55,395 bases of DNA from JBAVOR01 sp049692255. GTDB lineage: Bacteria; Babelota; Babeliae; Babelales; JACPOV01. The notes beneath the pieces are model-generated. The model made no database searches and was not told where the DNA came from. It saw only the letters and a program-made list of their open reading frames with translations. The position numbers and the translations under genes are program-made. Positions 1-8,660 of the stretch are shown in pieces; position 1 is the first letter of the stretch; the number at the start of each line of letters is the position of its first letter. Location of the stretch: positions 1 to 55,395 of the forward strand of contig JBAVOR010000010.1 in assembly GCA_049692255.1 (NCBI GenBank). Reading direction: 5' to 3'.

Positions 1-7
1 CAAGAAA

Positions 8-34
8 GCCCCTGCGCTTAGAAAACACAGGGGC
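8..34 (-). terminator. Rho-independent terminator of the first minus-strand gene
   Basis: A 7-bp GC-rich inverted repeat (GCCCCTG / CAGGGGC) lies just past the stop codon of the minus-strand gene ending at 45. Read on the minus strand it is followed by TTTCTTG, so the U-tract is weak but the position is right. Confidence 0.6.
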
Positions 35-44
35 AGCAGTTACA

Positions 45-812
45 TTAGTTCGATTCTGTCTCATCAGTTGGGTGCATGGTTTCGTTGTTATTATTGATAC
101 TTAAGTCTATTAAATCAATGGATGGGGTATTTTGTTGTGATCCATTTGTTGGCGTAATTGTATCTAAGATTTCAACAATCTCCGTTGCATTATTTTTGTA
201 CCATTTACTGTGGTAGGCCTGATATGCTTTTGAGAGAGCGGCACCCGATAAAACTGTTTCTATGCCACCCCAAATGCACATTTTGCCAAGCGTTATTACT
301 GCATTCTCTATGTGCTCCTTAGCAAGCATGTGGTTTCTCATAATTTGTGCAAGTTCCTTGGGTACACGAGTTCTCCCCCCATACGTACCGCCGACCGTGT
401 CAGCGGACAGTTTATGTATCGTATTAATATGATCTGATATTTTTATTGATCCGCAGTAGAAAGTTTTTAACGCATAATATCCAAGTAGCACACCACCTAC
501 TCCACACGCTGCTAGGATCATCTTGCGATGATTATCTAAGAAGGTGTGGTTATTCAAAGTTTGCAGAGCTTGTTTTTTTGCCTCATCTAACGCTGGTTTG
601 TGTTTTTGTTTAACTATCTGTTGCTTTTTAGGATTGTTATCATCGATCGGGAAGTTAGGAAACTGATTGTTGAACGCCGATTTAAACTTATCTACATTGC
701 TATATTTAATTGCGGCTAAGACGGGGTCTTGTTTGATCAACATAGAAAACACAGATGTATGCATAAAGCTGGTGCTTGTGATGATTGCAAATATAAGATG
801 TATACGATTCAT
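45..812 (-). CDS. Secreted/membrane protein of unknown function
   Basis: 255 aa, not recognised. The open frame extends upstream to 875, but I chose the ATG at 812 because it opens a classical signal peptide (MNRIHLIFAIIT...SVFS), whereas the upstream residues are charged. A second hydrophobic stretch (MILAACGVGGVLLGYYAL) predicts a membrane segment near residue 105, and another (ALSKAYQAY region) is weaker. The C-terminal 40 residues are polar and rich in Asn, Thr and Ser. The protein is probably exported and membrane-attached. It is followed by a hairpin terminator and preceded by a hairpin repeat element, so it is probably a single transcription unit. No catalytic motif was seen. Confidence 0.65.
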   Translation of the reverse strand: MNRIHLIFAIITSTSFMHTSVFSMLIKQDPVLAAIKYSNVDKFKSAFNNQFPNFPIDDNNPKKQQIVKQKHKPALDEAKKQALQTLNNHTFLDNHRKMILAACGVGGVLLGYYALKTFYCGSIKISDHINTIHKLSADTVGGTYGGRTRVPKELAQIMRNHMLAKEHIENAVITLGKMCIWGGIETVLSGAALSKAYQAYHSKWYKNNATEIVEILDTITPTNGSQQNTPSIDLIDLSINNNNETMHPTDETESN

Positions 813-867
813 TGATGCTACTTTCTTTAAATAGATCTCTTCGGAAACCATAAAATTAGTCTTCAAC

Positions 868-967
868 GCGCTCACTCTGAGTGAAATTTCGAAGAAATTT
901 AGTATCGAAGAGTGCGCATGGTTCGATACAATTTCTCGCTATGCTCGAAATCACTCACCACGAGCGC
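868..967. repeat. Family-1 hairpin repeat, long (double) form, copy A
   Basis: The element starts GCGCTC and ends GAGCGC, so its ends are inverted repeats. The left half holds CTGAGTG, then the hairpin AAATTTC-GAA-GAAATTT, then AGTATCGAA. The right half holds TTCGATACA, then ATTTC-TCGCTATGCTC-GAAAT, then CACTCA, which is the same layout in reverse orientation. The flank ...TTTCAGAAGAAGTC is shared with copy E at 41048, so these two copies are the closest relatives. The element fills the gap between the first gene and dnaE. Confidence 0.8.
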
Positions 968-1076
968 ACGGGTTTCAGAAGAAGTCCAATGTATGAATAA
1001 ACAATGGTGATTAAAAAATGCTTAAAAAGCGATTGGTATTATATGGGCTATCTCCTTTTTTTTTATATAATTTTTT

Positions 1077-4000
1077 TTACAGCACCAAGCGTATCTTAAC
1101 TCCCTTTTGTTCCAAATCAGCCAACAGTGCGTGCGCTAGAGAGGCAGTAATAGAATTTTTGAGTGCCAACATTTTACCATTTTCTTCAAAGCGCAACTGT
1201 ACTAACGCAGCGCCCGATGGAGTCTGTTTGATACTCTGCAACAACTCTGTTTCAAATGATGCGGGCAGTTGCCAGGTGGCGCGCAGTTTTGGCCATTCGG
1301 TGAATATCAGTTCGATGGGCATACATTCTTGTACCCGAATTTTAATTATCTGGTTACTCGTTTGGTCGAGCCATCCTTTGACTACGAACACATGATACTG
1401 TTGCAGCCATGGTTCCACTCTTTTAAACACGGTAGGGAATATCACCAGCTCTGCTTTGCCGCTCGCATCTTCTATGTGCACGAACGCCATGCGATCACCT
1501 TTTTTGGTGACAATCTGTTTTTGTTGCGTTACCAATCCTACACAGAATATTAATGGATCATCCATGCTATTGTTCTGTTCGGTCTGTTGTGCGAGCATTT
1601 GTAGCGACTGAATGCCAAACCAATTGACTACGTTTTTGTATGCGTCGAGTGGATGGGAGCTTAAATAGAAGCCGATCGTTTCCCGTTCTTTTTCTAACTT
1701 TTCTTTATTGTTCCAATCAGGCAATGGTTTAAAAGAGTACCCTTGCGATGAATCATTGGTAGCACTATTTTGTTGGAACAGGCCAAGTTGACCAGTTGCT
1801 TTGTTTTTTTTAATGTCGATAGCAGATTCAATAATCAGCTCTAATTCGTTAAATTTCTGCGCGCGATTGCCGGGCAATGCATCGAAAGCTCCGGCACAAA
1901 TTAAGCTTTCAATTACCCGTTTGTTGGCAGTGCGCAAGTCGATACGTACACAAAAATCGAGTAGATCAGCAAATGGTTTTTTTTGCCGTTCTTGTAAAAT
2001 CGATTCCAGTGCTGCAGCACCCACATTTTTAATACCGTGTAAGCCAAATAAAATAGAACCGTCAACGACAGTAAAGGTAATTGCAGAGCGATTAATGTCG
2101 GGCGGAATAATTGCAATCCCCATGTCTTTTGCTTCTTGCAAATAAAAAACCATCTTATCGGGATGTGTAGCTTCCAGTGATATCAAGCATGCCATAAACT
2201 CAGCAGGGTAATGGGCTTTCAAATAAGCTGTTTGATAAGCGATTAATGCATATGCAGCTGAGTGAGATTTGTTAAAACCGTACCCAGCAAAATAGGCCAT
2301 CAGATCAAATAGTTCCCCAGCTTTTGTGCCATCAAATTTATTTTCCAAAGCACGCTTTAGAAACAGTTCCCGTTGCTCAGCCATTACTTCAGCTTTTTTC
2401 TTACCCATTGCACGGCGTAAGATATCTGATTCGCCCAATGAATACCCGGCAATGGTCGACGCGATTTTCATTACCTGTTCTTGGTATACAATAACCCCAT
2501 ACGTTTCTTGCAAGATGGGCGCCAGCTCAGCAAATAAATATTTGATCTCTTGTTTGCCGTGGCGGCGCTGAATATAATCTTCCACCATGCCAGAACCCAA
2601 TGGACCTGGCCGATAGAGCGCGTTTACCGCAATAATATCTTCAAATTTTTCTGGTTGTAGCTTGACGAGTACTTCTTTAATGCCGTCAGATTCAAGTTGG
2701 AACACCCCAGACGTTTTACCAGCACAGAGCAATGCAAACGCTTTTGCATCATCAAGGGGCAGAGCGTCAATATCGATATGTACCTGATACGTATCACGAA
2801 TACGTTTCAAAGCCCAATCGATGAGCGTTAAGTTTTTAAGGCCGAGCAGATCGATCTTTAAAAAGCCTATGCTTTCCAGTTCGGTCATTGCGTATTGGGT
2901 AACCAGTTCAGTGCTTTTTGGTGGCACATAGACCGGTAATACGTCTTCGATTGGCTCAGGTGATATCACAATACCTGCTGCATGCTTTGAAGCGTGACGC
3001 GTGATCCCTTCAAGGCGAAACGCTATGTCGAACAGTTTGGTAACGGTAGGGTTCTGTTCTATTAATTCTTTGAGCCGTGGTTCTTGGTCTATCGCTTCTT
3101 GCAGCGTTATTTTAAGTTGCTCTGGCACCAGGTCTGTAATGCGATTCGCATCTTCAAATGGCATACCTAATACCCGGGCCACATCTTTGACCACACCTTT
3201 GGCCATCATGGTACCAAAGGTAATAATTTGTCCAACATTGTTGTGCCCATATTTTTGGCGCACATATTCAATAACCCGTTCGCGGCCTTCAATACAAAAG
3301 TCGATATCAATATCAGGCATCGTGATACGTTCTGGGTTTAAAAAGCGCTCAAACAAAAGATTATATTTTAATGGGTCTATGTTGGTAATCTCCAATGCCC
3401 ATGCAACTAATGAACCAGCAGCCGAACCACGTCCAGGCCCAACAGGAATGCCATTGCGCTTTGCCCATTGAATAAAATCACTCACTACTAAAAAATAACC
3501 AACGAAGCCCATGGTAATAATGAGTTCTACTTCTAACTGCAAGCGTGCGCGATACTGATCAATCTGTGCATGATCTATGCGATTATTGGTAATTAATGTT
3601 TCAAGTCCCGAGGCGCACTGTTTTGCAAAAAATGTTTCGGGAGTTTCTTGCTCAGGAAGAGTAAATTTGGGGAAAAACAGTTTTCCCGTTTCAAAAGCGA
3701 AGTCGCATTGGTCAGCAATAACGCCACTGTTCCACACCGCTTGTGGGTGCGCCTCAAAAATGGTACCCATTTCTTGTGCTGTTTTAACGTAGGCACGTAC
3801 ATCGCCGAACGTGAACCGGTCAGGATCAGTAATCTTATGTTGTGTTTGAATAGACAGCATGACCTCGTGTGCTTCATGATCACTAGGCAATAAATAATGG
3901 CAGTCGGCAGTGGCAAGCAAAGGAACATTTTTGCGTGCGCTCCATTCATACAACAACGCATTGAGCTTTTTTTGTTCGGCTTGTTCTTCTGGTTGCACTT

Positions 4001-4517
4001 CAAAGTAAAAGCGATTATTGCCAAATACTTGCAAGAACCAATCGATACGTTTTTCTGCTTCGGTCATCTGTTCGGTCATCAAAAGGGAAGGGATATGCCC
4101 GCCCAAGCACGCCGTTGTAGCAATCAACCCTTCAGAGTGCCGTTCTAAAATTGCATAATCGATGCGTGGTTTAAAATAAAAACCTTGCTGAAATGAATAC
4201 GCAATCAGTTTGCATAGGTTGCGATATCCAATCTCATTTTGCACGATTAAAATAAGATGATGATATTTTTTTTCTGCCGATCGAACAGTCACATCGGGAG
4301 TAAAGTAGGCCTCCATGCCTAAAATAGGTTTAATTCCCGCCTTTTTGCACTGCTGAAAAAATTTCACGGCTCCAAAAATATTGCCATGATCAGAAATGCC
4401 CATCGCTTTGAATTGATGCTGTTTAGCAAACTGTATCAATTTTTCTAGCGTGATAGCGCCATCTAATAGAGAAAATTCAGTGTGTAAGTGGAGATGGGTA
4501 AAATGATTTTCTGCCAC
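1077..4517 (-). CDS. dnaE: DNA polymerase III alpha subunit
   Basis: 1146 aa, close to the usual length of about 1160 for DnaE. This is the replicative polymerase catalytic subunit, which extends DNA at the fork within the holoenzyme. The N-terminal PHP domain shows HLHTEFSLLDG and GISDHGN. The polymerase core has GPGRGSAAGS near residue 360 and the catalytic-Asp motif PDIDIDF near residue 400. A helix-hairpin-helix region and a C-terminal OB-fold segment (about residues 985-1060) with HIEDASGKAELVIF follow. No epsilon exonuclease domain is fused, so this is the DnaE type and not PolC. It stands alone, with a hairpin repeat on each side, and no other replisome gene is nearby. Confidence 0.98.
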   Translation of the reverse strand: MAENHFTHLHLHTEFSLLDGAITLEKLIQFAKQHQFKAMGISDHGNIFGAVKFFQQCKKAGIKPILGMEAYFTPDVTVRSAEKKYHHLILIVQNEIGYRNLCKLIAYSFQQGFYFKPRIDYAILERHSEGLIATTACLGGHIPSLLMTEQMTEAEKRIDWFLQVFGNNRFYFEVQPEEQAEQKKLNALLYEWSARKNVPLLATADCHYLLPSDHEAHEVMLSIQTQHKITDPDRFTFGDVRAYVKTAQEMGTIFEAHPQAVWNSGVIADQCDFAFETGKLFFPKFTLPEQETPETFFAKQCASGLETLITNNRIDHAQIDQYRARLQLEVELIITMGFVGYFLVVSDFIQWAKRNGIPVGPGRGSAAGSLVAWALEITNIDPLKYNLLFERFLNPERITMPDIDIDFCIEGRERVIEYVRQKYGHNNVGQIITFGTMMAKGVVKDVARVLGMPFEDANRITDLVPEQLKITLQEAIDQEPRLKELIEQNPTVTKLFDIAFRLEGITRHASKHAAGIVISPEPIEDVLPVYVPPKSTELVTQYAMTELESIGFLKIDLLGLKNLTLIDWALKRIRDTYQVHIDIDALPLDDAKAFALLCAGKTSGVFQLESDGIKEVLVKLQPEKFEDIIAVNALYRPGPLGSGMVEDYIQRRHGKQEIKYLFAELAPILQETYGVIVYQEQVMKIASTIAGYSLGESDILRRAMGKKKAEVMAEQRELFLKRALENKFDGTKAGELFDLMAYFAGYGFNKSHSAAYALIAYQTAYLKAHYPAEFMACLISLEATHPDKMVFYLQEAKDMGIAIIPPDINRSAITFTVVDGSILFGLHGIKNVGAAALESILQERQKKPFADLLDFCVRIDLRTANKRVIESLICAGAFDALPGNRAQKFNELELIIESAIDIKKNKATGQLGLFQQNSATNDSSQGYSFKPLPDWNNKEKLEKERETIGFYLSSHPLDAYKNVVNWFGIQSLQMLAQQTEQNNSMDDPLIFCVGLVTQQKQIVTKKGDRMAFVHIEDASGKAELVIFPTVFKRVEPWLQQYHVFVVKGWLDQTSNQIIKIRVQECMPIELIFTEWPKLRATWQLPASFETELLQSIKQTPSGAALVQLRFEENGKMLALKNSITASLAHALLADLEQKGVKIRLVL

Positions 4518-4610
4518 AGTATTGGTACGATATCTTGAATGGTTTACGGATTTCTATTTTTTTGATGATTGTAGCATACCATGAATCATGGAGAGATGCT
4601 AAGATTTTTT

Positions 4611-4643
4611 GCGCTCGCCCTGAGAAGCATTTGATCAAATGCT
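4611..4643. repeat. Family-1 hairpin repeat, short copy F
   Basis: It begins with the family head GCGCTCGCCCTGAG and continues into a perfect 18-bp palindrome (AGCATTTGATCAAATGCT). It ends where the -35 box of the next gene begins, so a transcript or cruciform here would abut the promoter. The tail found in other copies (TGTATCGA) is missing. Confidence 0.55.
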
Positions 4644-4672
4644 TGCAAATAAACTGTCCACTTCGGTATTGT
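4643..4672 (+). promoter_or_regulatory. Promoter of the first phospholipase gene (TTGCAAATA type)
   Basis: TTGCAA at 4643-4648, an 18-nt spacer, and TATTGT at 4667-4672. The start codon follows 31 nt later behind an AAGAGGAG ribosome-binding site. The extended -35 (TTGCAAATA) and the spacer length are the same as at 17068 and 42667. Confidence 0.55.
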
Positions 4673-4702
4673 TACAGCAAAGATTAAAAAAGAGGAGAAC
4701 GT

Positions 4703-6526
4703 ATGAAAAAATTGCTTTGTGCATATGCGCTATTGGGTATATCTGTAATAGGTGCCGCTGAGACGAGCTATTACCAATCTATTCAAGATACAGCAGCACC
4801 ATTGGTGCGTATGTTTGGCGAAAGCATATATAAGAATGGCCCTGAATTTGCCGCCTTGCAACAGCTAGACTGGGCCGGCGCATCATGGCACAAAATACAG
4901 CAACTATCTGAGGTTGAGCAATCTTTCTTGAGTGTACGCAAAGAACGTGCATTACAAGCGCTGAGCAAGTTCTTAGGGGCTCCCAGCAGTAATGCAACGG
5001 TTCCTACGGTGGGGATTTCTCTGAGCGGTGGTGGGTACCGTGCAATGATATGTACTTCCGGGTTTATGCAAGGGTTAGAGCGTTTGAAGATTCTTGATGG
5101 GGTGACATACACCTGCGCATTATCGGGGTCGACGTGGTTTGTTGCACCATGGATCTCTTTGAATGCACGCCGTGGATATATGTCTGTTGCCGATTATAAC
5201 CAATCGCTGCTCGATAAAATTCGTGCCAACCAGTTTGATGTTTTGTCTTCACAGATGCGCACACGGTTTAATCATAAATTATTTGGCTTTAACGTCTTGT
5301 GGCCGCGTCTTGTATTTAAACAACCATTGAATGCGATCGATATTTACGGTGCATTGCTTGCAGATGTGTTGCTCGCTGACTTTGGGGACAAGCGATATAG
5401 TACGCAACTGGTAGATCAATTATCTGCAGTAGAGACAGGAAGATTGCCATGGCCTTTGTATACTGCCGTTTCTATGCATAAGGTAGGCACTGCGCAGAAA
5501 TATCATTGGTATGAGTTTAGTCCCTCATCTGTGCGTAATGTGTCTCTGAATTATAGTATGCCTCTTTTTGCATTTGGTGCACAGTTTGCCAATGGGTTGC
5601 CGATAGAACCAACGCCAACGTATCCACTAAGCACTTTGATGGGTCTTTTTGGATCTGCATTTACGGTAAATGCCAAAGATATTCAGCGAATGACCAAGGC
5701 GACGGTGCAGGAAGAAATTGCCTGGTATCATAAGCCAGCACATTGGTTCAGCCAGGCACGTGATGTATTAGGGCAGTTGGTGGACGTAGTTAAAAAAAGA
5801 GATTTTGCTACCCTGCGCACTATGCTGAATAACAACAAAGAAAAAGCACAAGAAGCAGCATTTGAAATGATAATTGATGCAATGGCTAATTATGACGGGA
5901 CCATTAGTACCCTTCGTGCAGCGCCGTTACAAATATTTAATCCATTTAAAGGGGTATCAAGCATACCCGACTGGTTGCGTAATCGCCAATACCTTACCTT
6001 TATTGATGCAGGGCTTGATAATAATGTTCCCTTACGCCCGTTGTTTGATCCGTGGCGTTCTGTTGATATCATTATAGTCAATGAAGCGTCGGGCAATGCG
6101 TTGGAAGCAATGGATGAGCTAGAACGAGAGCTTGCGGCAATGCGCCCTGAACTCCGCGTGTCCTATGAACTTGATCGTACTGTGTATCAAGATCATGAAC
6201 GGTATGGTTATGTAAGCCCGCGTGTTATGCGTGTTTATCGACCTATTGATGCAACGAGTGCGCCACTAGTGATAGGGGTAACGTATGCAAAAGACCCTGA
6301 TCTTATTGCTCATGTGCAGCAAAGCGACGACCTAGAGTTGCAAGAGTTGATTGAACAGACACACATCACTGATTTTGACCCAGAAGTTTGTTTGCAAAGT
6401 ACTTGTGGTACCTTTAATTTTAATTATACGGCAGAACAGTTTACGCAATTATCTGGTGTAGTGGAATTTAATCTTCGTGCGCACCATCAGTTACTGCGTG
6501 AGTTGATAAAAGAGCGGACCAAATAG
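4703..6526 (+). CDS. Exported cPLA2/PLA2_B-type phospholipase
   Basis: 607 aa. The order of motifs is that of eukaryotic cytosolic phospholipase A2 / phospholipase B (PF01735-like) and not of ordinary bacterial patatins. There is an oxyanion-hole glycine run in LSGGGYRAM (Gly109-111), the nucleophile in ALSGSTW (Ser141 predicted), and the dyad Asp in FIDAGLDNN (Asp435 predicted), followed by VDIIIVNEASG. The expected reaction is hydrolysis of a fatty-acyl ester in membrane phospholipid or lysophospholipid. A signal peptide (MKKLLCAYALLGISVIGAA) predicts export, so host membranes are a plausible target; that part is inference. A paralogue lies at 25747-27477. A good ribosome-binding site (AGAGGAG) supports this start. 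Confidence 0.88.
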   Translation: MKKLLCAYALLGISVIGAAETSYYQSIQDTAAPLVRMFGESIYKNGPEFAALQQLDWAGASWHKIQQLSEVEQSFLSVRKERALQALSKFLGAPSSNATVPTVGISLSGGGYRAMICTSGFMQGLERLKILDGVTYTCALSGSTWFVAPWISLNARRGYMSVADYNQSLLDKIRANQFDVLSSQMRTRFNHKLFGFNVLWPRLVFKQPLNAIDIYGALLADVLLADFGDKRYSTQLVDQLSAVETGRLPWPLYTAVSMHKVGTAQKYHWYEFSPSSVRNVSLNYSMPLFAFGAQFANGLPIEPTPTYPLSTLMGLFGSAFTVNAKDIQRMTKATVQEEIAWYHKPAHWFSQARDVLGQLVDVVKKRDFATLRTMLNNNKEKAQEAAFEMIIDAMANYDGTISTLRAAPLQIFNPFKGVSSIPDWLRNRQYLTFIDAGLDNNVPLRPLFDPWRSVDIIIVNEASGNALEAMDELERELAAMRPELRVSYELDRTVYQDHERYGYVSPRVMRVYRPIDATSAPLVIGVTYAKDPDLIAHVQQSDDLELQELIEQTHITDFDPEVCLQSTCGTFNFNYTAEQFTQLSGVVEFNLRAHHQLLRELIKERTK

Positions 6527-6530
6527 CGCA

Positions 6531-7424
6531 CTATACAATATTTTGTACCTGTTCGCGTGCTTTTTCGAGTTCTACTTTGATATTGATTGCTTGTTGGCTT
6601 ATGGTGCTGTCATTGCATTTCGACGCAATCGTATTTATTTCTCGATTCAGCTCTTGCACAATAAAATCGAGGCGCCGGCCTTTTTCTGCCATGCTGTCGG
6701 CAAGTAGTTGCTCAAATGCGGCAATATGGCTGTCAAAACGCACCAGCTCTTCGTGCAAATCTGCTTTATCTAATTCTAAATATAATGATGCGCGATGTAA
6801 CGTCACCAGATCGGGGCTCGTTTGTTCGAGTGCGTGAATTTTTGCAGTAATCGTCTTTTTGCGTTCCTGTAATACGCGTTCCGCTTCTTGTTTAATAATT
6901 GTCGTAGATTTCTTAATATGTACTAAACGGCCTGCAAGGTCTTGTTGCAATGCCACTCCTTCTTGCAAGCGTACCTGATGGATCTCTTGTAATAGCTCTG
7001 TCAACGTAAGCACGAGTTTGGTGCGTATAGTATCGAAAAGATCGGTCTCTTCTATGGTAAAAAGCCCATCGATAGCAAGGAGATCATTGATGGTAATGGT
7101 TCCTCCAATCGATTCCTCTTGTTGTACTTTTTTGGCAGTATGCAAATAACTTTTAATTAATGCACTGTGCGCATGCACCTCGTTGCCCATTAATAACTTG
7201 GATGGCGTCTGGATGAGCAGTGTAATTGTGCCGCGTTTCAGGTGCTCTTTGCAGAGTTTTAAAAATTCAACTTCTAAGCTTGCCAAGAATGACGGCACTT
7301 TGCAGCTTACCTCTAAAAAACGGCCATTTAATGAACGGATACTTATGGTACACGGTATTTGGCTACCTTTGCCATTATCGAGGATAACGGTTCTAGAAGT
7401 AAAACCGGTCATGCTAGCAATCAT
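6531..7424 (-). CDS. yicC: YicC/YloC family endoribonuclease
   Basis: 297 aa, the normal family length. The N-terminus MIASMTGF with ISIRSLNGRFLEV is the YicC_N signature. The C-terminus (KGRRLDFIVQELNREINTIASK) is the DUF1732 block with its conserved Arg, Glu and Asn residues. Members are known as single-strand-specific endoribonucleases; YicC of E. coli is linked to small-RNA turnover. The gene lies 9 bp downstream of yebC on the same strand, so the two are probably co-transcribed. It converges on the phospholipase gene with only 4 bp between the two stop codons. Confidence 0.95.
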   Translation of the reverse strand: MIASMTGFTSRTVILDNGKGSQIPCTISIRSLNGRFLEVSCKVPSFLASLEVEFLKLCKEHLKRGTITLLIQTPSKLLMGNEVHAHSALIKSYLHTAKKVQQEESIGGTITINDLLAIDGLFTIEETDLFDTIRTKLVLTLTELLQEIHQVRLQEGVALQQDLAGRLVHIKKSTTIIKQEAERVLQERKKTITAKIHALEQTSPDLVTLHRASLYLELDKADLHEELVRFDSHIAAFEQLLADSMAEKGRRLDFIVQELNREINTIASKCNDSTISQQAINIKVELEKAREQVQNIV

Positions 7425-7433
7425 ATTACCACC

Positions 7434-8150
7434 TTATTCTAGGTTAGCGTACACGTTTTGTACGTCGTCATGTTCTTCTAATTCTTCTAAGAATGTAATT
7501 GCCTTCTGTGCTTCCGCTTCAGCTAATGACAATTTATTTTGTGCAACCCATTCTAGCTCTGCGCTTTCAATGGCGATGTTTTCTTTAACTAACGTTTGCT
7601 TTATTTTTTCTAATGATTGTGGCTCGCAGATAATGGTAAAAACGTTATCATCGAGTTGAAGATCGTTAATATCAAAATCAATGAGTTTTTCGAGCATCGT
7701 ATCTTCGCTTATGCCTGTTACTTCTTTGGTGCGTATAACGCCGAGCTTTTTAAACATCCAACTGACCGCTCCCCCTTCTGCTAATGATCCGCCAGCGCTG
7801 GTAAATAAACGACGAATTTCTGCAACGGTACGGTTTTTATTATCTGTTAATGTTTCAACAATAACCGCGACATTGTGAGGGCCGTACCCTTCATACAAAT
7901 GTGATTCATAAGAAACGCCTGGCAATTCACCGGTTCCTCGTTTAATAGCCCGGTTAATATTGTCGAATGGCATGTTCATTTCGCGCGCTTTTTCTATTAA
8001 ATGGCGTAAACGAGGGTTAGCGTTTGGGTCGCTACTTTGTTTTGCGGCTACCGAAATTTCTTTAGCGATACGAGTAAAAGCTTTACCTCGTTTTGCATCA
8101 ATAGCAGCTTTTTTATGTTTAATGGTTGCCCATTTAGAATGGCCCGACAT
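7434..8150 (-). CDS. yebC: YebC/PmpR family regulator
   Basis: 238 aa, full length. The N-terminus MSGHSKWATIKHKKAAIDAKRGK is diagnostic (shortened here: MSGHSKWATIKHKK), and GGSLAEGGAVSWMF and DNKNRT also match the family. YebC-family proteins were described as DNA-binding transcriptional regulators; members are now also linked to relieving ribosome stalling at proline stretches. It is the first gene of the yebC-yicC pair. A long non-coding region with a divergent plus-strand promoter lies upstream. Confidence 0.97.
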   Translation of the reverse strand: MSGHSKWATIKHKKAAIDAKRGKAFTRIAKEISVAAKQSSDPNANPRLRHLIEKAREMNMPFDNINRAIKRGTGELPGVSYESHLYEGYGPHNVAVIVETLTDNKNRTVAEIRRLFTSAGGSLAEGGAVSWMFKKLGVIRTKEVTGISEDTMLEKLIDFDINDLQLDDNVFTIICEPQSLEKIKQTLVKENIAIESAELEWVAQNKLSLAEAEAQKAITFLEELEEHDDVQNVYANLE

Positions 8151-8258
8151 CTCAAAAATCTCCCAACAAAAATCTGGTATATATCAGTATATTTTCTTAC
8201 CATACCTCGAGTTGCAAAAAAAGTCGATCGTAAAAGTAGGCATTCACCAGAATTAAAA

Positions 8259-8288
8259 TTGACAGTTAGGCGTATCTGTTGCTATACT
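8259..8288 (+). promoter_or_regulatory. Strong sigma-70-type promoter of the ABC transporter leader
   Basis: TTGACA at 8259-8264, an 18-nt spacer, and TATACT at 8283-8288 preceded by TGC, which makes an extended -10. This is the best consensus promoter I found in the window. The first large gene is about 370 nt downstream, so it predicts a long 5' leader. Confidence 0.7.
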
Positions 8289-8335
8289 AATCTATGAAAT
8301 CTCTCAATTGTTCAATTATGCCTGAAGGGGTTATA

Positions 8336-8461
8336 ATGATACCGTTACGAGCATCATCATTGCTCATCAATTGTTCTGATATTCCACTATTCTTCTTTTC
8401 TTCTATTTCTTCCCTTTCTCATTATTGTTCCCATTGGCATTGCCATTATTATTCTTATTAA
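8336..8461 (+). CDS. Possible leader peptide (41 aa)
   Basis: A small frame with a good ribosome-binding site (GAAGGGG, 5-nt spacer), placed about 40 nt after the predicted transcription start. An ATG at 8294 is in the same frame but would be at the very 5' end of the transcript. The last 14 residues are SHYCSHWHCHYYSY: four His, four Tyr, two Cys and one Trp. Peptides of this kind precede attenuated amino-acid operons. The DNA is ATT-rich here, so simple composition bias could also explain it. Confidence 0.3.
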   Translation: MIPLRASSLLINCSDIPLFFFSSISSLSHYCSHWHCHYYSY

Positions 8462-8546
8462 TCCATTTTTTTCGCAGTCGCTTGAATACCATCTAAAAGC
8501 GTTGGCTTGCAGATGAAGCGACAAGAACCACGCCATAGCCTGCGTC

Positions 8547-8570
8547 TCGCCATAGTTTTACGAAGGCAGA
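8547..8570 (+). repeat. Family-2 hairpin repeat, copy in transporter leader
   Basis: The loop ATAGTTTTACGAA is flanked by GCC and GGC, and the stem is extended by TCT/AGA around a bulged C. The loop matches the two copies at 41373 and 43732, while the stem is different. It lies in a stretch resembling other repeats (TTGGCGAAGGCGGG). Confidence 0.5.
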
Positions 8571-8588
8571 TTGGCGAAGGCGGGTAAT

Positions 8589-8622
8589 TACTTGCCATGC
8601 CCTTTGCTATGCATGGTAAGTA
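8589..8622 (+). promoter_or_regulatory. Attenuator-like hairpin before the transporter genes
   Basis: A 12-bp stem (TACTTGCCATGC / GCATGGTAAGTA, one G-T wobble) with a 10-nt loop is followed by a U-rich tract including ATTTTTTTG. It ends about 40 nt before the start codon of the binding-protein gene. It could act as a regulated terminator within the leader; no antiterminator partner was identified with certainty. Confidence 0.45.
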
Positions 8623-8660
8623 TATTCATTTTGTTACTCTATTTTTTTGTAAGGTTTTAT

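Noticed and set aside
3001..3471. 156-aa plus-strand frame inside dnaE
   Set aside because: It is antisense to the conserved polymerase core, with Ser/Arg-rich composition typical of shadow frames.
7183..7659. 158-aa plus-strand frame across the yicC-yebC junction
   Set aside because: It is antisense to two well-conserved genes and has no domain or ribosome-binding site.
8571..8660. Longer N-terminus for the substrate-binding protein from 8571
   Set aside because: It would translate the attenuator-like hairpin and gives two hydrophobic segments; the ATG at 8661 opens a normal signal segment.
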